Shown here: in pieces, positions 9,378 to 17,872 of the stretch
How the letters are laid out: every line of letters begins with the position of its first letter
Position numbering within the stretch: position 1 is the first letter of the stretch
DNA from: VFKI01 sp033762075
GTDB taxonomy: Bacteria; Pseudomonadota; Gammaproteobacteria; DSM-16500
Reading direction: 5' to 3'
DNA: 64,000 nt
Assembly: GCA_033762075.1 (NCBI GenBank)
Contig: JANRLY010000035.1
Location: forward strand, 38,964 to 102,963
Made by a program: the position numbers and the translations under genes
Notes under the pieces: model-generated
What the model was told of the DNA's origin: nothing
Database searches by the model: none
The model's input: the letters and a program-made list of their open reading frames with translations, nothing else

Positions 9378-11461
9378 AAATCTTCTCCCTTTGAAAAAGG
9401 AAGATCACAACTCATTTCCCCGCCTGAAAAAGAGGAATCACAACTCGTTTCCCCGTCTGAAAAAGGGGAATCACAACTCGTTTCCCCGCCTGAAAAAGAG
9501 GAATCACAACTCGTTTCCCCGTCTGAAAAAGAGGGATCACAACTCGTTTCCCCCTTTGAAAAAGGGGGACTAAGGGGGATTTTATCCAAACTTTTTTTCT
9601 TCAAATGCACCAACAAAATCGAAATCGCCGCAGGTGTTACGCCTGGAATACGCGCTGCGATGCCAAGAGTTTCTGGTTTTGCTGCGCTTAATTTTTGACA
9701 CACTTCTGCAGACAATCCAGCCAGTTCAGCATAATTTAAGTGGGCTGGTATTTTTGTGTTTTCATAACGCGCTTGTCGTGCGACTTCTTCGGATTGACGA
9801 TCAATGTACCCCGCATATCGAATTTGAATATCGAGTTGACGCGCGGCTTCATCGTCCGACAAGCCAGGACCGAGATCTTCAATCGACATTAATGAAGAAT
9901 AAGATAAACCCGGACGTCGCAATAAAGATTCGAGATGATATTCGTGTGTTAATGGCTGTTGCAAAATCGTTTCGATTTTTGCAGCAATCGTAGTATTCGG
10001 TTGTACCCACGTTGAACGCAAGCGTGTTTTTTCTTGATCGATTGCAATTTTTTTTGTTTCAAGTCGCGTCATCCTTTCATTAGTGACTAAGCCTAATTCA
10101 AATCCTTTTTCGGTTAAACGTAAATCAGCGTTATCTTCGCGCAACAATAAACGATATTCAGCGCGACTTGTAAACATCCGATACGGTTCACTCGTCCCGC
10201 GTGTAATTAAATCATCAATCAACACACCGATATAAGCTTCATTACGTAAAGGTGTCCATGCTTCTTTTTGTTGTGCTAAACGCGCCGCATTCAGTCCAGC
10301 AATTAAGCCTTGTGCAGCGGCTTCTTCGTAACCTGTTGTGCCGTTTATTTGTCCCGCAAAAAATAACCCTGTAATTGCTTTTGTTTCGAGGGAAGGTTTT
10401 AAATCACGTGGATCAAAAAAATCATATTCAATAGCATATCCTGGACGCGTAATGTGTGCGTTTTCAAATCCTTTGATACTGCGTACCATTTCAATTTGTA
10501 CTGAGAAAGGCAAACTCGTTGAAATTCCATTGGGATATAACTCGTGTGTCGTTAAGCCTTCCGGTTCAACAAAAATTTGATGCGATGATTTGTCTGCGAA
10601 TCGCATAATTTTATCTTCGATGGAAGGACAATATCGCGGGCCTGTGCCTTCGATTACGCCAGTATACATCGGTGATTCTGATAATCCTGCGCGAATGAGC
10701 TCATGGGTTTTTTCATTGGTATGCGTAATATAACAAGGCACTTGTCGCGGATGCTTCAGTGTTGATCCTAGAAATGAAAAAACAGGTGTCGGCGTATCAC
10801 CGTGTTGTATTTGCATCACCGATAAATCTACAGAGCGCTGATCGATTCGCGGCGGCGTGCCTGTTTTTAAACGGCCAACACGAAAAGGAAGTTGGCGTAA
10901 TTTTTCAGCAAGCGTGAGAGCCGGTGGATCGCCTGCACGACCACCCGCAAAATTTTGCAAGCCCACATGGATTTTACCCGCTAAAAATGTCCCTGTTGTT
11001 AGCACCACAGTTTTTGCGTGAAAAACAAAACCCATTCGTGTGATAACGGCGGTCACTGTGTCATTCTCAATTTTGAGATCATCCACGGCTTCTTGAAAAA
11101 TCGTTAAGTTTTCTTGGTTTTCGACGATTTGACGAATCGCTGCACGATATAGTTGGCGATCGGCTTGTGCACGTGTTGCTTGGACGGCTGGGCCTTTGCT
11201 CGCATTGAGAATACGAAATTGAATCCCAGCTTGATCGATCGCCTGTGCCATTGCTCCACCCAACGCATCAATTTCTTTGACTAAATGACCCTTGCCAATG
11301 CCGCCAATTGCGGGATTACAAGACATTTGCCCAATAGTTTCGATGGAATGGGTTAGCAATAACGTAGTCGCGCCTAGACGTGCCGCTGCAAGCGCTGCTT
11401 CAGTGCCCGCATGTCCGCCACCAATGACAATAACATCAAATTTTTGTTTTAAATCGTGCAT
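9374..11461 (-). CDS. mnmG: tRNA uridine-34 5-carboxymethylaminomethyl modification enzyme, with repeat-derived C-terminal tail
   Basis: MnmG (GidA), the FAD-dependent partner of MnmE in forming (c)mnm5U34 in tRNAs. The N-terminal dinucleotide fold VIVIGGGHAGTEAALAAARLG, the CNPAIGGIGKGHLVKEIDALGG segment and the late YEEAAAQGLIAGLNAA are all present. The usual protein is about 629 residues and ends near AAISILLVHLKK. Here 71 more residues follow (625-695), in which an 11-residue word such as SFSDGETSCD recurs six times. That tail is the translation of a 33-bp tandem repeat (9385-9580). The C-terminal helical domain that contacts MnmE and tRNA is intact before it. Adjacent mnmE lies about 1 kb upstream, with a PEBP gene between them. 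Confidence 0.96.
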   Translation of the reverse strand: MHDLKQKFDVIVIGGGHAGTEAALAAARLGATTLLLTHSIETIGQMSCNPAIGGIGKGHLVKEIDALGGAMAQAIDQAGIQFRILNASKGPAVQATRAQADRQLYRAAIRQIVENQENLTIFQEAVDDLKIENDTVTAVITRMGFVFHAKTVVLTTGTFLAGKIHVGLQNFAGGRAGDPPALTLAEKLRQLPFRVGRLKTGTPPRIDQRSVDLSVMQIQHGDTPTPVFSFLGSTLKHPRQVPCYITHTNEKTHELIRAGLSESPMYTGVIEGTGPRYCPSIEDKIMRFADKSSHQIFVEPEGLTTHELYPNGISTSLPFSVQIEMVRSIKGFENAHITRPGYAIEYDFFDPRDLKPSLETKAITGLFFAGQINGTTGYEEAAAQGLIAGLNAARLAQQKEAWTPLRNEAYIGVLIDDLITRGTSEPYRMFTSRAEYRLLLREDNADLRLTEKGFELGLVTNERMTRLETKKIAIDQEKTRLRSTWVQPNTTIAAKIETILQQPLTHEYHLESLLRRPGLSYSSLMSIEDLGPGLSDDEAARQLDIQIRYAGYIDRQSEEVARQARYENTKIPAHLNYAELAGLSAEVCQKLSAAKPETLGIAARIPGVTPAAISILLVHLKKKSLDKIPLSPPFSKGETSCDPSFSDGETSCDSSFSGGETSCDSPFSDGETSCDSSFSGGEMSCDLPFSKGEDF
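9385..9580. repeat. 33-bp tandem repeat at the 3' end of mnmG
   Basis: Six units start at 9385, 9418, 9451, 9484, 9517 and 9550. Each carries c(c/t)tgaaaaag and atcacaactcgttt. The last unit runs into aaagggggactaaggggga, the right end of an interspersed repeat also seen at 20226-20332, 31266-31494 and 38440-38594. The array looks like a local expansion of one half of that element inside the coding frame. There are no unique spacers, so it is not a CRISPR. Confidence 0.93.
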
Positions 11462-11495
11462 AAGAATCTCATAAAATTGAGAATGTTATCGAACT

Positions 11496-11582
11496 TGTCA
11501 TTCCCGCGAAGGTGGGATCTATTCGTCCTTGGCACGTAGGTAGCCATAAGCAAAATGGGTTCCTAACTTCGCGGGAATGACA
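11496..11582. repeat. inverted repeat element, tgtcattcccgcgaag type
   Basis: The 16-base arms 11496-11511 and 11567-11582 are perfect reverse complements around a 55-base centre. A shorter relative with attgtcattcc ends lies at 21265-21323. Confidence 0.85.
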
Positions 11583-11666
11583 TTCTCAAAAAATAGCCGG
11601 GTATTGTATCAGACTCTGTTCCTTAGTGGTCAGTTGGAGATAGAATACGGGTTACCTTACATTAGC

Positions 11667-11770
11667 GTCATCGCGAGGCTACGAAGTGTTTAGCCGTGGC
11701 GATCCAGTTTTTACTAGTCATCTTAACAACTAGATTGCCACGCCCAAACGCTCCGCGGGCTCACAATGAC
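11667..11770. repeat. interspersed repeat with gtcatcgcgaggctacgaag end
   Basis: The element begins gtcatcgcgag, contains tagccgtggcgatccag and ends ggctcacaatgac. Relatives lie at 40308-40414, 44107-44207 and, in frame, in sufD (35947-36042). A fragment of the same wording is in mnmE near 12925. Confidence 0.85.
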
Positions 11771-11797
11771 AGCAATTTTTGTCACGGAGAGACTTTT

Positions 11798-12352
11798 ATG
11801 CGTTTGTTTATTTCTGCTCTATTGGTTCTAGCAGGTTTAGCCATTGCCCATCAGGCTTTTGCTGATGATTTTGCTGTCACCACCACAGCCTTTCTCGACC
11901 AAGGCCTTTTACCGACGATGTATACATGTGATGGTAAAAACGTTTCCCCTGAGCTAGCTTTTGCGAATCCTCCCGCAAAAACAAAATCCTTCGCTGTCGT
12001 CATGACAGACCCGGAAGCACCAAACGGCACTTTTTATCATTGGGTGATTTACAATATTCCTGCTGCGACAACGGAAATTCCTGAAGCAGCGACTGCTTTA
12101 CCAAAAGGTGCGTTGATTGGATTAAACAGTTGGAATAAATCTAATTACGGCGGACCTTGCCCTCCTAAAGGCACTGCTCACAATTACATTATTACGGTTT
12201 ATGCACTTGATAACGCGACCTCTTTGCCAGCAAACGCAAAAGCAGAAAATGTCCTTGCTGCCATAAAGGGTCATGTTTTAAAAAGTACGACACTGACAGC
12301 AAAATATAGTCGGTGGGATAGTACGAAACAGGAAGCATCTTCAGCGAGTTAG
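11798..12352 (+). CDS. exported YbhB/YbcL-type PEBP family protein
   Basis: Phosphatidylethanolamine-binding-protein family (Raf kinase inhibitor-like), 184 residues. An N-terminal signal peptide (hydrophobic run ending near AIAHQAFA) indicates export to the periplasm. Family motifs: YTCDGKNVSPEL, VVMTDPEAPNGTFYHWVIYNIP and GGPCPPKGTAHNYIITVYAL, which form the anion-binding pocket. The frame is open for 34 codons upstream, but those are repeat sequence; the ATG at 11798 has ggaga before it and begins the signal peptide. The ligand of bacterial members is unknown. A hairpin at 12365-12383 follows the stop. Confidence 0.9.
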   Translation: MRLFISALLVLAGLAIAHQAFADDFAVTTTAFLDQGLLPTMYTCDGKNVSPELAFANPPAKTKSFAVVMTDPEAPNGTFYHWVIYNIPAATTEIPEAATALPKGALIGLNSWNKSNYGGPCPPKGTAHNYIITVYALDNATSLPANAKAENVLAAIKGHVLKSTTLTAKYSRWDSTKQEASSAS

Positions 12353-12364
12353 TTAAGAAAAGAC

Positions 12365-12383
12365 GTGCCCGGCACACGGGCAC
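12365..12383 (+). terminator. hairpin after the PEBP gene
   Basis: The 7-base arms gtgcccg and cgggcac flank gcaca, followed by atctttcatttc. The T run is weak, so efficient termination is uncertain. Confidence 0.5.
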
Positions 12384-12408
12384 ATCTTTCATTTCTCCGA
12401 AAATAATA

Positions 12409-12512
12409 GTGCTTCAGTTTGTTAAGAAGTTTAAATACTGTAACGCACAGGGAGGTGCGCAACAATCGCAGGATGTAGTTTCGTCTGAAAACTTCTTAAC
12501 AAACTGAAGCAC
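12409..12512. repeat. 104-bp element bounded by perfect 24-bp inverted repeats
   Basis: Arms 12409-12432 and 12489-12512 are perfect reverse complements around 56 bases. The centre has its own small hairpin, cgcac-agggag-gtgcg. It lies between the convergent ends of the PEBP gene and mnmE. It could be a miniature inverted-repeat element, a two-way terminator or a structured RNA. Confidence 0.88.
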
Positions 12513-12515
12513 ATT

Positions 12516-13856
12516 TCACTTCCCTATACAAAAACTCGAGAATATTTCCCCCAGCAAATCATCCGACGTAAACTCACCTGTGAGTTCGTTTAATGCTTTT
12601 TGTGCTTCGCGCAAATCATCCGCTAATAATTCTCTAGATGACTTTGCAACATGTTGTGCGCCTTGCTGAACATATTTTTCTGCGCGCGCTAAAGCTTCAA
12701 GATGACGTTGACGTGCAGAATAAAGACCTTCAACATTTTCTGAAATACCAAATTCACTTTTGATGGTTTGTTCGAGCAACTCTAGCCCGGCGCCCGTTTG
12801 TGCAGACAAAGAAATAATAATGTTTTCATTTTCATTTTGAACTGAAGGTGCTTCATTGGTTAAATCAATTTTATTGCGAATATAAATCGTCTTTAATCCG
12901 TCCTCGCGGACTTGCTGCGCATGTAGCCGTGGCGATCCAGTTTTTGTATCACTAACGTATAAAATCAAATCCGCTTTTTCTATTTCAAGTTTTGCACGAC
13001 GTATCCCTTCTTGCTCAATAGGATCATCACTTTCACGTAAGCCTGCCGTATCGATTAAATGAATGGGCAATCCATCGATTTGAATATATTCACGCAAAAT
13101 ATCACGCGTTGTGCCAGGGATAGCTGTGACAATTGCTGTATCGCGTTTACTCAATGCATTGAGCAAGCTAGATTTCCCAACATTGGGTTCGCCAGAGATC
13201 ACTAATGTTATTCCTTCACGCAATAATCGTCCCTGTTGAGCAGTTTTTTGGATCTGCTGCAAAGTTGATAAAATATCTGTTAAATGATTTTGAATAGTGT
13301 GATCTTCTAAAAAATCAATTTCTTCTTCCGTAAAATCAATTTCTGCTTCAATGCGTAAACGTAATTGAATCATTTGATCACGCAATTGATAAATTTTTTG
13401 TGAAAAAACACCCTGCAAAGATTGCATGGCATTTTTTGCAGCTTGCTTTGATGCGGCGTGAATTAAATCAGCAACAGCTTCTGCCTGTAAAAGATCCATG
13501 CGTTGATTGAGAAATGCGCGCTCCGAGAATTCACCGGGGCGTGCTAAACGTGCACCTGAAGCAACGATGCTTTCAATCAATTGCTCGATGGCGGCAGGAC
13601 TGCCATGCCCTTGTAATTCAAGTACATCTTCGCCAGTGAATGAATTGGGTGCAGGAAAAAAAAGTGCAATCCCTTGATCGATCATTTCATTTGTCGATGA
13701 ATAAAAATTTGTGAATGTTGCGTGACGTGCTATGGGTAATTTTTTTAAAACGATTTTTGCGATAGCTGATACTGCAGGCCCTGAGATACGAATCACACCT
13801 ACTCCACCGCGGCCCGGTGGAGTAGCTAGTGCAACTATTGTTTCGCTCACGGTCAA
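12516..13856 (-). CDS. mnmE: tRNA modification GTPase MnmE
   Basis: MnmE (TrmE), 446 residues, a GTPase that works with MnmG on U34 of tRNAs. The N-terminal folate-binding domain begins TIVALATPPGRGGVGVIRISG. The G domain has GEPNVGKSSLLN (P-loop), GTTRD (switch), DTAGLRES and NKID. The C-terminal FCIGK motif holds the catalytic-site cysteine. Within the G domain the stretch DTKTGSPRL (near 12925-12945) replaces ordinary loop sequence and is worded like the interspersed repeat at 11691. The start overlaps the yidC stop by 4 bases, as in the conserved yidC-mnmE order. Confidence 0.96.
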   Translation of the reverse strand: MTVSETIVALATPPGRGGVGVIRISGPAVSAIAKIVLKKLPIARHATFTNFYSSTNEMIDQGIALFFPAPNSFTGEDVLELQGHGSPAAIEQLIESIVASGARLARPGEFSERAFLNQRMDLLQAEAVADLIHAASKQAAKNAMQSLQGVFSQKIYQLRDQMIQLRLRIEAEIDFTEEEIDFLEDHTIQNHLTDILSTLQQIQKTAQQGRLLREGITLVISGEPNVGKSSLLNALSKRDTAIVTAIPGTTRDILREYIQIDGLPIHLIDTAGLRESDDPIEQEGIRRAKLEIEKADLILYVSDTKTGSPRLHAQQVREDGLKTIYIRNKIDLTNEAPSVQNENENIIISLSAQTGAGLELLEQTIKSEFGISENVEGLYSARQRHLEALARAEKYVQQGAQHVAKSSRELLADDLREAQKALNELTGEFTSDDLLGEIFSSFCIGK

Positions 13857-15538
13857 TTTGCTTTCAGTGCTTTCTCAGCTTTATCCATGCGGTGCATGAT
13901 AAACCACTGCTGTAAAAATGAAAGCGTATTATTCACAAACCAATACAACATCAGACCTGCTGGGAATCCGGCAAACATCACAGTGAAAACAACAGGCATC
14001 AACATCATGATTTTAGCCTGCGTGGGATCTGGTGCAGGCGGATTAAGACGTTGTTGTAAAAACATCGAGAGACCCATGAGAACCGGTAAAATATAATACG
14101 GATCACTCACAGATAAATCTTGAATCCAAAACATAAATGGTGCTTGTCGCAATTGCACACTTTCAATTAAAACCCAATACAGCGCAATGAAAACAGGAAT
14201 TTGAATGAGAATCGGTAAACAACCGCTCATCGGATTCACTTTTTCTTTACGATATAACTCAAGGGTCGCTTGCGTGATTTTTTGACGATCATCACCAAAG
14301 CGTTCTTTCAGCGCATTAATTTTTGGCTGCAATTTTTTCAAGCCGCTCATCGAGCGATAACTTTTTGCAGACAAATGATAAAACATTAATTTGATCAGCA
14401 GTGTCACAATGACAATCGACCAACCCCAATTGCCCACAATCGCATAGATTTTTTGCATCAACCAAAAGATGGCGACGGAAATCATCCACAACCAACCGTA
14501 ATCAATGGTTAATTTAAGTGTTGGTGATACTTTTTCTAATTGAGTGACAATTTCAGGGCCCGCATATAATTGCGCACCTGTTGTTAATGTTTCACCTGGA
14601 TTGACGGAAATTGTCGGAGCAAAAATACCAATAGCATGTAATCCATCGGATGTGACACGTGAGAAATAACGTGCAGTTATATCAGGTGACGGTACCCAAG
14701 CACTGACGAAATAATGTTGCATCATGGCAACCCAACCCTTTTGAATGTTTTGATCTAAGGGTGTTTTATCCATTTTACTAAAGCTGATTTTTTGGAAAGG
14801 TTTTTCTGGACTCGAAATGGCTGCGCCAAAATACGTCGATAGTCCCATCATTAAGCCATGATGTGCTTCAGGCTGAATATTTTTACGCAATAATTGTAAA
14901 AATAAATTGCCTGACCAAGGTTTTTTCGAAGCGTTTTTGATTTCATATTGCATACCAATGGCATAATCATTTCGCTTAAACGTATAGATTTTTGTGAATT
15001 GTACGCCTTGAGCATTACGCCAATTTAAACGGACTTCTAATGTATTTTGATCTGGGGATAAAGTATAGCTTGATTGTGAGCTGGTAAATGAAGCCTCACC
15101 GTTTGAATTATCAGGACCTGATTCACCAAATAATCCACTTTGTGCAATGTAACGATTTACGGGATCATCATTTAATAAAACAACTGGAGCAGGATCATGT
15201 AATTTTGCCGGATATTTTAAGAGATTTAATCCAACAATGTTTCCGCCTTTCGAATCAATCGTGATTTGAAACACATCTGTTGTGACGTGAATCAATGAAC
15301 GCGCTACTGCCATGTTTGATGTTGACACATTAGCTGGTGCTGCTGCTTGTTTCGCATCAGATATAATTTGTTGCGGCAACGTGCTTTGATTGTCAGTGGT
15401 AGTAGCTACTTGCGCTTGTGTTGTTTGCGTTTCTGGTGCGGGATGTTCTTTTTGCCACAATTGAAATGCCATATAGACAATGACAACAATTGCGGTATAA
15501 AGCATCATTCTTAAGTAATTAATCAATGTGGTGGGCAT
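13853..15538 (-). CDS. yidC: membrane protein insertase YidC
   Basis: YidC/Oxa1 insertase, 561 residues, inserts and folds inner-membrane proteins. It has an N-terminal transmembrane segment, a large periplasmic domain (about residues 70-340) and a C-terminal five-helix core with GWSIVIVTLLIKLMFYHLSAKSYRSM, MSGCLPILIQIPVFIALYWVLIESV and FPAGLMLYWFVNNTLSFLQQW. ggaga eight bases before the ATG supports the start. It overlaps yidD by 20 bases and mnmE by 4. Confidence 0.97.
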   Translation of the reverse strand: MPTTLINYLRMMLYTAIVVIVYMAFQLWQKEHPAPETQTTQAQVATTTDNQSTLPQQIISDAKQAAAPANVSTSNMAVARSLIHVTTDVFQITIDSKGGNIVGLNLLKYPAKLHDPAPVVLLNDDPVNRYIAQSGLFGESGPDNSNGEASFTSSQSSYTLSPDQNTLEVRLNWRNAQGVQFTKIYTFKRNDYAIGMQYEIKNASKKPWSGNLFLQLLRKNIQPEAHHGLMMGLSTYFGAAISSPEKPFQKISFSKMDKTPLDQNIQKGWVAMMQHYFVSAWVPSPDITARYFSRVTSDGLHAIGIFAPTISVNPGETLTTGAQLYAGPEIVTQLEKVSPTLKLTIDYGWLWMISVAIFWLMQKIYAIVGNWGWSIVIVTLLIKLMFYHLSAKSYRSMSGLKKLQPKINALKERFGDDRQKITQATLELYRKEKVNPMSGCLPILIQIPVFIALYWVLIESVQLRQAPFMFWIQDLSVSDPYYILPVLMGLSMFLQQRLNPPAPDPTQAKIMMLMPVVFTVMFAGFPAGLMLYWFVNNTLSFLQQWFIMHRMDKAEKALKAN

Positions 15539-15785
15539 GTTTTCTCCGTGTAACTGGGGGCACAGGATCGTAACCGCCTGATGCGAAAGGATGACAACGC
15601 AATAGACGTTTAATCGTTAATAAAAAACCATATAAAAATTTGTGTTGCTGAATGGCTTCAATGGAATACGTTGAACAAGAAGGATAGAAGCGGCAGCAAT
15701 TGCCAAGTAATGGACTCAGAAGATATCGGTAAATCCCTATCAGGATAATGACGACTTTTGAAATTGCAACGCTAATCTTTTCCAC
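15519..15785 (-). CDS. yidD: membrane protein insertion efficiency factor YidD
   Basis: YidD, 88 residues, a small inner-leaflet protein that helps YidC-dependent insertion. The family core LSPLLGNCCRFYPSCSTYSIEAI, with its cysteines, and RCHPFASGGYDPVP are complete. It overlaps rnpA by 46 bases and yidC by 20, the standard rpmH-rnpA-yidD-yidC packing. Confidence 0.96.
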   Translation of the reverse strand: MEKISVAISKVVIILIGIYRYLLSPLLGNCCRFYPSCSTYSIEAIQQHKFLYGFLLTIKRLLRCHPFASGGYDPVPPVTRRKHAHHID

Positions 15786-16111
15786 AAATTGTTGATCTCT
15801 TTCCGAAGTTCTAATCGATTCAAATGTCCACAGTCATGACGTGCGATAACCACAATGTCGATGTGATGTTGACGAACATTTGAAAGACGATAACTTTCTC
15901 TCACGACTCGCTTAATTCTATTTCTCACAACCGCACTTCGAGAAACTTTTTTCCCAACGACGATACCTATCCGACTTAACGGATAGGTATTTGTTTTCCA
16001 CAAAGCCAAAAGATTTTTTTCTGCGGTCTTTTGTGGTTGGCTAAAAATATTTTTAAAGTCTGCTTTAGCACTTAATCGTTGATAACGAGTAAATCGATTA
16101 GAGCTAATCAA
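15740..16111 (-). CDS. rnpA: ribonuclease P protein component
   Basis: RnpA, 123 residues, the basic protein subunit of RNase P, which matures tRNA 5' ends. The RNA-binding signature RSAVVRNRIKRVVRESYR is present. The start is a TTG at 16109-16111 that shares bases with the rpmH stop (TTGA), so translation is probably coupled to rpmH. Confidence 0.95.
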   Translation of the reverse strand: MISSNRFTRYQRLSAKADFKNIFSQPQKTAEKNLLALWKTNTYPLSRIGIVVGKKVSRSAVVRNRIKRVVRESYRLSNVRQHHIDIVVIARHDCGHLNRLELRKEINNLWKRLALQFQKSSLS

Positions 16112-16242
16112 GGTGTTAATCTTTTACGACCTTTTGCACGACGACGTGCCAATACTTTTCTGCCGTCAGCTGTTGCCATACGGGTACGAAAACCGTGTGT
16201 TCTTTTACGCTTTATCAAGCTTGGTTGAAATGTTCTTTTCAC
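16108..16242 (-). CDS. rpmH: 50S ribosomal protein L34
   Basis: This 44-residue basic protein reads KRTFQPSLIKRKRTHGFRTR from residue 2, then MATADGRKVLARRRAKGRKR, the full L34 sequence. The start is GTG at 16240-16242, preceded by ggaaag. It is the first gene of the leftward rpmH-rnpA-yidD-yidC-mnmE operon, so its promoter must lie in the 16243-16618 gap. Confidence 0.96.
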   Translation of the reverse strand: MKRTFQPSLIKRKRTHGFRTRMATADGRKVLARRRAKGRKRLTP

Positions 16243-16618
16243 AGCACTTTCCCATCTGTTCAATGTCTTAACAAGGGAGTGAATGATAGGGATATCGCAC
16301 TAGTTTGTCAATTGATTTGCTGTCGAATTCGTTAGGTTTTCCAGGGCCATTTTGGTGGGTTATTTCATTTTATTAAAAGCTTTTTTATATATCTTCTTTA
16401 TATTGCTTTTCTTTTTATAAGGGCGGGATTTTCTGTGGAAAGTCGTAATTTTCATATATAATACATAAAGTTACGCGATATTTAACTTGTGGATATCCTC
16501 TTATCCTGACAGGTACTCGCTGTGAGCAAATGGGGATAACAATGGCTTTGGGTTGTTTTACCCACCTTTTACACAGAAAATACCTGCCCTATACACTGCT
16601 TATACATGAGGACTGGCG
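16243..16618. other. oriC: candidate replication-origin region between rpmH and folC
   Basis: This 376-base gene-free stretch separates leftward rpmH from rightward folC. It contains an AT-rich run (about 16361-16420 and 16450-16485) that could unwind. It also holds several words near the DnaA box: tgtggatat at 16488-16496 and tggggataa at 16531-16539 (each one mismatch on the reverse strand), ttttacaca at 16567-16575 (one mismatch), and weaker ones at 16501 and 16600. The flanking genes (rpmH-rnpA-yidD-yidC-mnmE, mnmG-rsmG-parA) are the set that normally borders oriC. dnaA, usually beside rpmH, is absent. The region must also hold the promoters of both operons, so the origin call is an inference. 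Confidence 0.45.
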
Positions 16619-17872
16619 ATGAGTTCACTTCAGGAATGGATTGAAAAAATACATTCACAACATCGTTTAGAAATTGATCTATCGTTATCGCGGGTACGAG
16701 AAGTGGCTAAATGTCTATGCATCTCGCCTTTTAACTGCCCTGTTGTGACCGTTGGAGGCACGAATGGCAAAGGGTCGACGGTAGCGGGTTTGGAGAAAAT
16801 CTGGGCTATGGCGGGCTTTAAAGTAGGTGCCTTTACTTCGCCGTGGCTCTATCGTTTTAATGAATTGGTGCGCTTACAGGGCGTTCCTGTGGCCGATGAA
16901 GCCTTTATTCAAGCTTTCGAGCAGATTGAAGGCGCCCGTGGTGAAATTACCTTAACCCAATTTGAATTTAATACCCTGGCAGCTTTCTTAATCTTTCAGG
17001 CGGCAGGCTGTGAAGTCGTGATTTTAGAAGTCGGTTTAGGTGGTCGGTTGGATGCTGTGAATATCATCGATGCCAATGTGGCTGTTATCACATCGATTGC
17101 GTTGGACCATATGGATCGTTTAGGGGATACGCGCGAAAAAATTGGATATGAAAAAGCAGGCATCTTTCGGCTGGAGCGGCCTATTGTTTGCGGTGATCCC
17201 AATCCGCCGGAAACAATTCGGGCTGCAGCAGAAAAATTATCTGCGCCTTTTTATTGTCAGGGCCAAGATTTTGGATTTGAGAAAAACAAAGACAACTGGA
17301 CATTTTGGTCTGCTGAGCATTCCATGACACATTTACCACTCCCACCCTTATTGTTACAAAATATGGCGACGGTTTTGATGACGATTGAATTGTTGCAACC
17401 ACAGTTGCCTGTTCAACGGGAAACCTTGAATGAGGCATTCAAAAATATTTCTTTACCAGGACGCATTGAAGTCCATCACGGAACGGTGACGCGGATTTTA
17501 GATGTTTGTCATAATCCTGCCGCTGCAGAAATTTTAGCTGATTACTTGAAAAAAAATCCTGTCTCAGGCAAAACAAGAGCTATTTTTTCCATGTTAGCGG
17601 ATAAAGATATTGTATCGACACTGCATGTGATGAAAGAAAACATTGTTGAATGGTATATCGCTCCACTTGATGTGGCGCGAGGTGCATCGCTTGCACAATT
17701 AAAAGAAAAATTTTGCGTAGCACAGATAGCAGAAAATAGGGTGCATGATTTTCCAACTTTAAAGGCAGCGAAAGATTTTGCAGAAAAACAATCACAGCGA
17801 GGAGATCGTTTGGTGATATTCGGCTCTTTTTACACTGTATCTGCAGTATCGGCAGAACCTGAGCTATGTTAG
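16619..17872 (+). CDS. folC: bifunctional dihydrofolate synthase/folylpolyglutamate synthase
   Basis: FolC, 417 residues, a Mur-ligase-like enzyme that adds glutamate to dihydropteroate and extends folate polyglutamates. Seen: the P-loop VGGTNGKGSTVAGLEKIW, FTSPWLYRFNEL, the VILEVGLGGRLDAVNIID motif and SIALDHMDRLGDTREKIGYEKAGIF; a C-terminal ligase domain follows. gaggactggcg precedes the ATG. In E. coli folC sits with accD; here it faces the folKP-folB pair, making a folate cluster. The last 7 bases overlap the next gene. Confidence 0.95.
   Translation: MSSLQEWIEKIHSQHRLEIDLSLSRVREVAKCLCISPFNCPVVTVGGTNGKGSTVAGLEKIWAMAGFKVGAFTSPWLYRFNELVRLQGVPVADEAFIQAFEQIEGARGEITLTQFEFNTLAAFLIFQAAGCEVVILEVGLGGRLDAVNIIDANVAVITSIALDHMDRLGDTREKIGYEKAGIFRLERPIVCGDPNPPETIRAAAEKLSAPFYCQGQDFGFEKNKDNWTFWSAEHSMTHLPLPPLLLQNMATVLMTIELLQPQLPVQRETLNEAFKNISLPGRIEVHHGTVTRILDVCHNPAAAEILADYLKKNPVSGKTRAIFSMLADKDIVSTLHVMKENIVEWYIAPLDVARGASLAQLKEKFCVAQIAENRVHDFPTLKAAKDFAEKQSQRGDRLVIFGSFYTVSAVSAEPELC

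Larger units (their letters stand above)
11462..11797. other. intergenic region filled by two interspersed repeats
   Basis: These 336 bases between divergently transcribed mnmG and the PEBP gene hold a hairpin element (11496-11582) and a second element (11667-11770). The rest shows no gene. Promoters for both genes should lie here, but I could not pick a convincing one. Confidence 0.75.

Noticed and set aside
9385..9580. CRISPR-like array
   Set aside because: The units are contiguous with no unique spacers and no cas genes are nearby.
9363..9698. Plus-strand frames over the 33-bp repeats (SPSEKGESQLV and NSFPRLKKRNH types)
   Set aside because: Antisense reading of the tandem repeat in mnmG; no protein-like sequence outside the repeat.
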